Source: Clarkia xantiana subsp. parviflora
Taxonomy: Eukaryota; Streptophyta; Magnoliopsida; Myrtales; Onagraceae
Length of the DNA: 64,000 nucleotides
NCBI GenBank assembly: GCA_036873135.1
Contig: JAPTYO010000009.1
Span: forward strand, 41,866,756 to 41,930,755
Reading direction: 5' to 3'
Shown: piece by piece, positions 54,933-64,000 of the stretch
Numbering within the stretch: position 1 is the stretch's first letter
How the letters are laid out: the number at the start of each line of letters is the position of its first letter
Notes under the pieces: model-generated
Database searches by the model: none
Seen by the model: only the letters and a program-made list of their open reading frames with translations
What the model was told of the DNA's origin: nothing
Position numbers and translations under genes: made by a program

Positions 54933-57900
54933 TCAAACATGATACTTCTTCAAGTGTTCACCACTGAAGGAGTGCTTCAACGTCTTGCCTTCGAGATCCT
55001 CTAACTTGTATGCATTGGGCACTGGCATCCCCACGATCTTGTAGGGTCCCTCCCATTTTGGTGACAGCTTGTTGATCTGATCTTGATGAACAAACTCGTT
55101 CCTCCGCCAGACAAGTTCTCCCACGAAGAATTGTCGGGACCTGACACGCCGATTATAATATCGGGCTGTTGCCAGTCGCATTCGGGCCTGGACTTCATCA
55201 GCCTTCCACCTCTTCTCCTCGAGTAGGTCTAAGTCCAGACGTCTCATTTCCTCATTTGTCAGAGGCTCGTAATATTTCGCACGATGAGACGCCACCGCTA
55301 TCTCCACGGGAGCAACTGTCTCCGTGCCATAAACTAGGCCAAACGGAGTTTCTCCTGTTGATTGCTTGGGTGTTGTTCTCACAGCCCATAGCACATTCTC
55401 GAGCTCATCCAGCCAATGGCCCTGCAAGGCATAGACTCTCTTCTTCAAGCCATCCATCACGATCTTGTTAGCTGACTCTACCTGGCCATTGGTCTGGGCG
55501 TGGCGGACTGAAGCGGTCCGATGCTCAATGTTTAATTCTTCCAAGTACTCCTTCAACTGTGTCCCATTGAACGGAGGGCCGTTGTCGCTAATCAACACTC
55601 GCGGGACCCCGTACCGGGATATGATCTGAGTCTGAAGGAACCTGAGGATCTGCTGCCCCGTCGTTCTAGCCAACGCTTTGGCCTCTATCCACTTTGAGAA
55701 GTAGTCAATAGCCACGAGTAAGTACTTGCACTGACCTCTCGCTTGGGGGAGTGGTCCCACAAGGTCAATTCCCCATTGCGCAAAGGGCCATGCACTGCTG
55801 ATGGGCATCAGGTCCGCGGCGGGAGCCACGATATTTGGGGCGTACCTCTGGCATGCATCACAGGATTGGACCATCGCGGTCGCTTCTTTGTTCATCGAGG
55901 GCCAGTAGTAGCCTAAGTTCAATGCTTTCCTTACTAGAGATCGGGCCCCTTCATGGCAGGCCGCGACTCCTTCGTGGAGCTCCCTCAGGATCCGATTTGT
56001 ATCAGGCTCTGCTATGCATTTTAAGAAAGGTTTTACGTACCCTTTTTTGTATAACTGGTTGTCCACCATCGCGTAGTTATCTGCAATCCGCCGCAACCTG
56101 AGGCTGCCACTTTATCATCGGGGAGTACTCCCGTAGTCAGGTACGTGACCATCGGGGTCATCCAAGTGGGCTTCTCCTCTTCTTCCGATCCTGTCCCAAC
56201 AGCACAGACCTCCACCGGGTCGATGTTTGAGATAATCACCTTCTCTAGGAAATGCACCTTCTGATTCTCCTCGGGGGCCACTCCCAGAGCGAACTTGCTC
56301 AAGGCATCTGCTTCCGCGTTTTCTTCCCTCGGGATCGCCTCGATATCAAAACTTTTGAAGCTTCCCTTCAAAGTCTGCACCTCGTGCAAATATTTCTTCA
56401 TCGTCGGGCTCTTAGCTTCATAGTTCCCCTGGACTTGATTTACAACCAAGCTAGCATCGCACTTCACTTTTAAATGATCGACCCCCGTACCCTTGGCAAT
56501 CTTGAGACCCGTGATGAGAGCCTCGTACTCTGCTTCGTTATTGGTGGCTTTGAATGTCAACGCCAGGGCATATCGTAAAGGCTCGCCTCCGCCGGGCGGT
56601 ATCAATACGAATCCTGCCCCCGAGCCTTCTACACTTGATGAACCATCAGTGTACATCTCCCACGTATTCTCCTCATTTGGCTGTTCTGGCTGCTGTTCTG
56701 TTGTCGGAACTTCTTCCATGGTTGCCCCCTCTGCGGGACCCGTTACTTCCAGATCGGGTGCCGTAGACTCAGCTATAAAATCTGCCAATGCCTGGCCCTT
56801 AATAGCGGTTCTCGGAGCGAAATGAATGCGGAACTCTGTCAGCTCGATGGCCCATTTTACTAATCTCCCCGACGCCTCCGGTCGGTTCAAAAAGTGTTTC
56901 AAGGGCTGATTGGTCAATACCGTGACTTCATGGGCATGGAAGTAAGGTCGCAGCTTTCGAGCGGCAATAATCAACGCGAAGAGATACTTCTCAATAGCGG
57001 GATAATTTATTTCAGACTTGGCAAATGCCTTGCTTACATAATAGATCGGGACTTGGTTGCCCTTGACAATCTTAATCAAAACAGAACTAACAGCCACATC
57101 AGAAACAGCCAAATAGAGATAGAGTGGCTCGCCTGGAACTGGTTTCGCCAATGGCGGAAGGGTGCGGAGGTGCTGCTTTAGTGCCTGGAACGCCTCCTCA
57201 CACTTGTCGGTCCACTCGAACTTCTTGTTGGCCCTCAGCACATCAAAAAATGGCATAGCTCGATCACTTGCCTTGGATAGAAAGCGATTCATCGCGGCCA
57301 ACCGGCCATTCAGTACCTGGACCTCTCGATGATTCTTCGGGGACTGCATCTCCTCTATTGCTCGCAGCTTCTCGGGGTTCACCTCGATTCCTCTCTGGCT
57401 TACCATGAACCCTAGGAACTTGCCCGAGTTCACCCCAAAAGCGCATTTGTCGGGGTTCAGCCGAACCTGATGAAACTTCATCCGCTCAAATGCTGCCGCC
57501 AAATTCCGGACATGGTCTCCTGCCTGTCGGGACTTCACCAGCATGTCGTCCACATATGCCTCCATGGTTTTCCCTAGCATGTCCCCGAACAACTTGTTCA
57601 CCATCCGCTGGTAAGTTGCTCCGGCATTGATCAATCCGAAGGGCATCACGTCATAATGGTAGACATCACTGTCGGCATAGAAGGCCGTTTGGGGGGCATC
57701 ATCCTTCGCCATCTTGATCTGGTTGTATCCGGAATAGGCATCCATGAAGCTCAGCAGCTCATGTCCCGAGGTAGCGTCCACCAGCTGGTCAATCCTCGGG
57801 AGCGGGTAGCAGTCCTTCGGGCAGGCCTTGTTCAAGTCGCGGAAGTCGACACACATTCGCCACTTTCCGTTACTCTTTCGCACCAGCACTGGGTTGGCCA

Positions 57901-60584
57901 CCCAAGTCTGGAATCGGAGCTCCTTGATGAATCCAGCATCGAGCAGTCTGCCCACCTCCTGCTGGATCGCGATCCTCTTGTCCGCGCCCATCGGACGTCT
58001 TCTCTGCGCGATAGGCTTGATTGCGGGGTCTATCTTCAGCTCGTGCACTATCACGCCGGGGCTGATTCCTGGCATATCACTCGGGGACCAGGCAAACAAC
58101 TCCTTGAACTCCTTCAAGAGCTCAATCAACTCTTGGGCTCTTTCATCCGACAGGGCAGAGCCGATTTTTACCTTCCTCTGAGGCCCATCGATCTCCACTT
58201 CCTTCAAGTCCTCCATGGGGGCGGGGCGCCCATACTCCTCTCGAGGATCGGTATCTGTCTGAAGGACAGTCATGGTCTCCCTCCTTCTTCGTCGAGTGGC
58301 ATTAACATAGCATTTCCGCGACGCCACCTGGTCACCCTTGACCTCTCCTACTCCATTATCAGTTGGGAACTTCATCTTCTGATGGACCGTCGAGGCGACT
58401 GCCATAAGAGGGTTGATAGTGGTCCTTCCGATGATCGCGTTGTATGCCCCAGCAGATTCCACCACGACGAAATCCACGCTTCGCCTCTCCATCTTCCAGC
58501 CACTACCAAACTCTACTGGTAAGGTAATCATTCCTAGCGGGTAGGAAGTGGAGCCAGAGAATCCCACCATCGGGAAGTCACCTGCGTAAGGTCCTTCTTC
58601 GTGTTTCCCATGGCTTCCAGAGCATCCATGAAAAGAATATCGGAGGAACTCCCTCCGTCTATCAGGATCCGCTTCATCTCGAATCCATCCACGTCAAGGG
58701 TCACGACCAGGGCGTCGTCATGAGGGGTCTCCACGCCAACTAAATCCTCCGCCGAAAAAGAGATCACCATCTCCTCCTTCAGAGTCCACGACCGGGACCG
58801 TTTTCCTAACACCACCGCAGCGGATATGCGCGAAGCATAATTCTCTCTGGAGGCGGAGGTATCACCTCCCGCTGCCATTCCTCCATGGATGACATTGATA
58901 GTTCCCCGCCTCTCCTTGCGGGCACCCGATCCTGAGGCTTCCTGCTCCACCTTCTTCTTCTTCGGGGATCTGTCACGGGATTTCGAACGGGAACGAGACC
59001 TACTTCTGGAACGAGATCGGCATCGTCCCTTCCCGACAAACTCCTTCAGCTTCCCCTTCTGGATCAGCTTTTCAATCTCTTTCTTCAGCTCCCGACAATT
59101 TTCGGTGTCGTGACCATTGGCTCGATGATAACGACAGTAACGGTCCGGGCGGCCTCCCAGATATTCGCCCTCTTTCCTCGGGGGGTATCGAACGAGGCCT
59201 TGTCGCTCCATCACAACTAGCACAGAAGCCATCGAGCTGTTGATGGGGGCAGCCCGACCCTCTCGATTCCCCGAGGGACGTTTGTCTTCTCTCCGGTCGG
59301 GACGACCTCGGTTTCTACTCCCCTCCGATTTGTCGCTTCTCTTGCGATCATCCGACAGCTTGGATGACGCCTTTCCTCTCCCCGACTTCGGGGGGTCCAG
59401 CTCTCCAGCAGCGATTTTTGACTCCTGGACATCAATTTGCTGCTTCACCCTCGCTTGTAGGGCCTCCATGCTCCATATAGCCTTCGCGGCACACTATGCA
59501 TTAGGTCAGAGCCGTATGGGGCACTTAGGTTCCTCAGGAAGGTGCGTATCATCTCTCCCTCCGAGATTTCTTCGTCGATTTCTACGGCACTGGCAGTGAA
59601 CCGTTGGTAATAGTATGCCAACGATTCGTCGGGCCTCTGCACCACCCGGGTTAAGGTCCTTACACTCTTCAAGAGGCGTCTCCGACCTTGATACTGCTTG
59701 ATGAAGCGGTCGTGCATGTCGGCCCAGCACGTGATGCTTCCTGGTGGAAGGCTAAAGAACCAGTTCATGGCCCTCTCTCCTAGGGTTATCGGGAACAGCG
59801 AACATATCAGATCTTCGTTTGAAGTCCTGCCCATGCATGCCTGAACGTGTCTTTGCACATGGCGGACCGGGTCTCCTTCCCCATCATATGCCTCGATCGT
59901 CGGGATACCTATCCCTGGCGGGGCGACGGTGTCGATCAGCCGCGGCACGAAAGGATGGCTGGATCGATCCCTTAGTTCCGAAGTCATCTGCTTCTGGTCA
60001 CCCATGTAGATGCTAACAATCTTCACCACCTGGTCAGCGGTGAGGGGACCATTTAGGGGAATGGTCCTGTTCTGCACTGGCCCTGGGCCGTCAACCACGA
60101 ACTTCTCTGACTGCATAGGTTCTTTACCCTTGTCCCGGGGCGGAACCTCCTGCGCCTCCTGCCCTTCTAGGGCCACCCTTGGCGGGGGTGGCGGCAATTC
60201 CTCTTGCGGGGGCAACTCCTCCGCTCTTCTGGCAGCTTCTCTCTTGTCCAGCAAGGCTTCCATGGCAGCCAAGAACATTGGCATGGCCTCCGCTACTGCC
60301 TTGGCCAACTCCGAGTTCGAAGACGACCCTTCTTCCCTTCGCGGGGCATCTCCAGCTCCAGGGCCCACCGGGTTGGGTGGAGCGTCATCCTCCCCCCTAC
60401 GAGGGACCTCTTGTCTGTCCCTTCCAGCGTCTCGGACTGAGACCTCATCACCATGTCCCCCTGTCTGAGAAAGGGCAGGGTTCTCACCTTGTTCAGCAGC
60501 ACGTTCCGGCAACGGGGAATTCACAGTTCCTGCGGGACGAGAACTGCCGGCCGGAACTTGCTTCTTCTTGCCACCACCGGCCAT
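54933..60584 (-). pseudogene. gag-pol: gag-pol of G3 (single ancestral ORF, three 1-bp losses)
   Basis: ATG 60584-60582 (MAGGGKKKQVPAGSS) to the stop at 54933, length 5,652; with three missing bases restored to the count this is 1,885 codons in one frame. Domains: Gag core (RAMNWFFSLPPGS near 59760), zinc-knuckle CRYHRANGHDTENC near 59120, RS-rich tract, PR LIDGGSSSD near 58650, RT with CVDFRDLNKACPKD and YVDD near 57550, degenerate Ty3-type RNase H, second RNase H (YTDGSSSVEG near 56650), HHCC zinc finger, integrase D-D-E, end EHLKKYHV. Single-base losses relative to G1 and G2 are at about 59488, 58575 and 56103. PR, RT and both RNase H regions share one uninterrupted 845-codon frame (58570-56033). 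Confidence 0.93.
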
Positions 60585-60617
60585 TGATCTGGTAGAGACT
60601 ATCTTGACTTTTTGTCA

Positions 60618-60638
60618 GATTCCCACAGACGGCGCCAA
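60618..60638 (-). other. primer-binding site of G3
   Basis: Minus strand TTGGCGCCGTCTGTGGGAAT after the 5' LTR. Confidence 0.85.
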
Positions 60639-61378
60639 TGTTGGATCACGGGCGAAGCTCTGTTACGTCCTTGACGGAATGATTGGACTCCTAAGCTCCG
60701 CGTGGTCCTGCAAAAGGGGATGGCCTGGGTGGTGACCCAGAATCCCTCTCCGATGCTTAAATGAGTACGGTGATCAATGTAGTGGTAAGCACAGTCTAAG
60801 CTCGTATTAGAATTCATCTTTTCTGGGGTAACTTCCTCCTTTATATAGGAGGAGAAGTCACCCAGAGTTACCTGAGGCCAAGCTTGGCCGTTATAGCCAC
60901 GATTCCGTATATCTCGGGGGATTCCGTATATTTCGCCCCACGCTCCGCGTATCTTACCCATACTCCGTGTATCTCGGGCACGCCCTGCGTATCTCGGGGG
61001 AATTTATCCATTATCTTTAACCGTCTCCCACTACTCTATCTGGTAGGCGGGTTTCTCGGTCTTATCCTCTGATCCCAAGTCTCGACTCCTGTCGGGGATT
61101 TCAGAGTTGTATTATTCTTAGATCACCACCCAGGACCTTCAGTCTCTGCGGGACAGGTCCAGCCTCTACGGGGCTTTATTATCGGAGCCTTACTAAGGCA
61201 TATCGGGGCCTGCTCGGAGGCTTCTTATCGGGAGCGTTTAGCTCTTATGTCGGGGTCGCTTAAGTCGGGACCCTTCGTACTGGGCCTCTGGGCCTTCCAG
61301 GCTTTCACGAGGCCCACTGGACCTACTCGCCGTCCATTGGCTGTTTAACGGGGCTAACGATTACATCGGAACCCATCA
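60639..61378 (-). repeat. 5' LTR of G3
   Basis: 740 bp; minus-strand TATA box TATATAAA at 60840-60847; U3 array of CGAGATATACGGAAT/GATACGCGGAGC units. Confidence 0.96.
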
Positions 61379-61383
61379 CTCTC

Positions 61384-61530
61384 TTGACTCTTAAAAGAGA
61401 AAAGAAGCTATTCGTCTCAGATTATGCACTCCATCGAAGATAATCGGGGAAGGACGATAGCAGGAAGGCATGAATGACAATCTAAAGGAAGGCATAACCT
61501 CTCATTGTCTTGGGGTTGAGTGTTAGATAT
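61384..61530. other. host sequence between G3 and G4
   Basis: 147 bp with no recognisable feature. The last bases GATAT (61526-61530) are the presumed left TSD of G4. Confidence 0.5.
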
Positions 61531-62294
61531 TGATGGGTTCCGATGTAATCGTTAGCCTCGTTAACAGCCAATGGACGGCAAGTAGGTCCAGTGGGCCTCG
61601 TAAAAGCCTAGAAGGCCCAGAGGCCCAACACGAAGGGTCCCGACTTTAATAGTCCCGATATAGGAGCTGAACGCTCCCGATGAGAAGCCTCTGAGTAGGC
61701 CCCGATACGCCTTGGTAAAGGCCCCGATAATAAAGCCCCGCAGAGGCTGGACCTGTCCCGTAGAGACTGAAGGTCCTGGGTGGTGATCTAGAATGAGACA
61801 ACTCTGGAGTCCCCGACAGGAGTCGAGACTTGTGATCAGAGGATAAGACCGAGAAACCCGCCTACTAGATGAGAGTAGTGGGAAGACGGTTAAGATATAG
61901 ATAATCTTCCCCAAGAATACGCAGGGCGTGCCCGAGATACGCGGAAGTATGGGTAAGATACGCGGAGCGTGGGGCGAGATATACAGAATCATGGCGAGAT
62001 ATACGGAATCATGGCGAGATATACGGAATCGTGGCTATAACGGCCAAGCCTGGCCTCAGGTAACTCTGGGTGACTTCTCCTCCTATATAAAGGAGGAAGT
62101 TACCCCAGAAAAGCATTCATTCTAATACGAACTTAGACTTTGCTTACCACTCCATTGATCACCGTACTCATTTAAGCATCGGAGAGGGATTCTGGGTCAC
62201 CACCCAGGTCATCCCCTTTTGCAGGACCACGCGGAGCCCAGAAGTCCAGAGCTTTCCGTCAAGGACGTAACGGAGCTTCGCCCGTGATCCAACA
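61531..62294 (+). repeat. 5' LTR of G4
   Basis: 764 bp from TGATGGGTTCCGATGTAATC to CGTGATCCAACA; TATATAAA at 62084-62091. Close to the G2 and G3 LTRs but identical to neither. Confidence 0.93.
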
Positions 62295-62310
62295 TTGGCG
62301 CCGTCTGCGG
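62295..62310 (+). other. truncated primer-binding site of G4
   Basis: TTGGCGCCGTCTGCGG: the match to the PBS stops at about base 13, then RT sequence begins (GCGGACAACAGGATCGCG). Thirteen matching bases may or may not support priming. Confidence 0.75.
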
Positions 62311-64000
62311 ACAACAGGATCGCGATCCAGCAAGAGGTGGGCAGACTGCTCGATGCTGGATTCATCAAGGAGCTCCGATTCCAGACTTGGGTGGCTAACC
62401 CAGTACTGGTGCGAAAGAGTAACGGAAAGTGGCGGATGTGTGTCGACTTCCGTGACCTGAACAAAGCCTGCCCGAAGGACTGCTACCCGCTCCCGAGGAT
62501 TGACTAGCTGGTGGATGCTACATCGGGACATGAGCTGAGCTTCATGGACGCGTACTCCGGGCACAACCAGATTAAGATGGCAAAGGAGGATGCCCCCCAT
62601 ACGGCCTTCTATGCCGACAGTGATGTCTACCATTATGACGTGATGCCCTTCGGATTGATCAATGCCGGAGCAACTTACCAGCGGATGGTGAACAAGTTGT
62701 TCGGGGACATGCTGGGGAAAACCATGGAGGCATATGTGGACGACATGCTGGTGAAGTCCCGACAGGCAGGAGACCATGTCCAGAATTTGGCGGCGGCATT
62801 TGAGCGGATGAAGTTCCATCAGGTCAAACTAAACCCCGACAAATGTGCTTTTGGGGTGAACTCGGGAAGTTCCTAGGGTTCATGGTGAGCCAGAGAGGAA
62901 TCGAGGTGAACCCCGAGAAGCTGCGAGCAATCGAGGAGATGCAGTCCCCGAAAAATCATCGGGAGGTCCAGGTGCTGAATGGCCGGTTAGCCGCGATGAA
63001 TCGCTTCCTATCCAAGGCGAGCGATCGAGCTATGCCATTTTTTGATGTGCTGAGGGCCAACAAGAAGTTCGAGTGGACCGACAAATGTGAGGAGGCGTTC
63101 CAGGCACTAAAGCAGCACCTCCGCACCCTACCGCCGTTGGCGAAACCAGTTCCAGGCGAGCCGCTCTATCTCTATTTGGCTGTCTCTGATGTGGCTGTTA
63201 GTTCTGTTTTGATTAAGTTTGTCAAGGGCAACCAAGTCCCGATCTATTATGTAAGCAAGGCATTTGCCAAGTCTGAAATAAATTATCCCGCTATTGAGAA
63301 GTATCTCTTCGCGTTGATTATTGCCGCTCGAAAACTGCGACCTTACTTCCATGCCCATGAAGTCACGGTATTGACTAATCAGCCCTTGAAACACTTTTTG
63401 AACCGACCGGAGGCGTCGGGGAGATTGGTAAAATGGGCCATCGAGCTGACGGAGTTCCTCATTCATTTCGCTCCGAGAACCGCTATTAAGGGCCAGGCAT
63501 TGGCAGATTTTATAGCTGAGTCCACGGCACCCGATCTGGAAGTAACGGGTCCCGCAGAGGGGGCAACCATGGAGGAAGTCCCGATAACAGAACAGCAGCC
63601 AGAACAGCCAAATGAGGAGAATACGTGGGAGATGTACACTGATGGTTCATCAAGTGTAGAAGGCTCGGGGGCAGGATTCGTATTGATACCGCCCGGCGGA
63701 GGCGAGCATTTACGATACGCCCAGGCGTTGACATTCAAAGCCACCAACAACGAAGCAGAGTATGAGGCTCTCATCACAGGCCTCAAGATTGCCAAGGGCA
63801 CGGGGGTCGACCATCTAAAAGTGAAGTGTAATGCTAGCTTGGTTGTAAATCAAGTCCAGGGGAACTATGAAGCCAAGAGCCCGACAATGAAGAGATATTT
63901 GCACGAAGTGCAGACTTTGAAGGGAAGCTTCAAAAGCTTTGATATTGAGGCGATCCCGAGGGAAGAAAATGCGGAAGCAGATGCCTTGAGCAAGTTCGCT
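62311..64000 (+). pseudogene. pol: partial pol of G4: RT and both RNase H domains
   Basis: Starts inside RT at RIAIQQEVGRLLDAGFIKEL; a CAG-to-TAG stop at 62505-62507 (after LPRID), an in-frame loss of one Leu codon (GHELSF), YVDD near 62735, and a 1-bp loss at about 62870 (NSG-K). From 62880 the frame is open to 64000: Ty3-type RNase H region (YYVSKAFAKSEINYPAIEKY), linker TAPDLEVTGP, second RNase H (YTDGSSSVEG, NNEAEYEAL) with KCNASL where the others have KCDASL, so a catalytic Asp is replaced by Asn. Confidence 0.9.

Larger units (their letters stand above)
49827..61378 (-). mobile_element. G3: young Ty3/Gypsy Tat-type LTR retrotransposon, 11.6 kb
   Basis: LTRs 49827-50566 and 60639-61378, both 740 bp, with one mismatch by eye (T at 50319, C at 61131). 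Perfect TSD CTCTC at 49822-49826 and 61379-61383. Minus-strand order is PBS, gag-PR-RT-RNase H-second RNase H-integrase, tandem arrays; the antisense gene (51251-53837, plus) follows, then the polypurine tract and 3' LTR. The gag-pol frame spans 60584-54933 and is broken only by three single-base losses. The youngest insertion in the window. Confidence 0.96.
61531..64000 (+). mobile_element. G4: 5'-deleted Tat-type Gypsy element (runs off the window)
   Basis: The 5' LTR is followed by the first bases of the PBS and then directly by RT sequence: leader, gag, protease and the RT start (about 3 kb) are missing. RT, the first RNase H and the second RNase H follow to the end of the window. The 3' LTR and right TSD are outside, so the TSD is untested. 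Confidence 0.9.

Overview
The window is nuclear DNA of a flowering plant, almost certainly a eudicot. It holds one recognisable host gene, spliced with GT-AG introns, near the left end: a PEAPOD/TIFY4-type transcriptional regulator (PPD proteins are known from eudicots and lost in grasses). The remaining ~55 kb is mostly transposable elements whose ends I could define by terminal repeats and target-site duplications (TSDs). I saw no rRNA, tRNA, CRISPR or prokaryotic signal.

Layout. 1-2957: AT-rich intergenic DNA. 2958-6552: nine-exon PPD/TIFY4 gene with an 840-bp Mutator-like foldback element in its last intron. 6934-10138: two related Mutator-like MITEs on either side of a solo LTR (7685-8402). 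10633-20450 (G1, minus strand), 36413-49380 (G2, plus), 49827-61378 (G3, minus) and 61531-64000+ (G4, plus, cut by the window end): four related Ty3/Gypsy elements of the Tat type. They share LTRs of about 720-765 bp, a primer site starting TTGGCGCCGTCTG, a gag-PR-RT-RNase H-second RNase H-integrase order, and 3' tandem arrays. G1, G2 and G3 have perfect 5-bp TSDs (GGAAT, GTGGT, CTCTC). 20675-36223: a decayed Ty1/Copia element (C1, minus, TSD CGATG). C1 is itself split by a Tat-like element that keeps gag but lacks RT to integrase (T1, 21767-30540), by a Pack-MULE carrying a TMK-type receptor kinase fragment (32446-33358), and by a second copy of the MULE foldback family (33710-34239). A hAT-type MITE sits in the 3' LTR of G1.

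The most interesting system is in G1, G2 and G3. Between the integrase end and the 3' LTR each carries a gene on the strand opposite to gag-pol. It has its own TATA box, an ATG in a 7-nt first coding exon (ATGTCTG followed by GTAAGG), conserved intron borders, and, in G2 and G3, a product with a conserved N-terminal domain and a coiled-coil-rich C-terminus. It survives in G2 and G3 and is internally deleted in G1. Antisense extra ORFs are known from Tat-lineage elements in general; the conserved promoter-plus-intron architecture in three copies is what deserves checking.

Ages inferred from LTR pairs read by eye: G3 youngest (one mismatch in 740 bp), then G1 (about 10 in 759), then G2 (about 19 plus a 39-bp deletion). 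G2 also carries a large internal rearrangement (partial duplication of pol with RT removed from the first copy). Gag-pol appears ancestrally to be one ORF of about 1,885 codons; every copy here is broken by stops or frameshifts.
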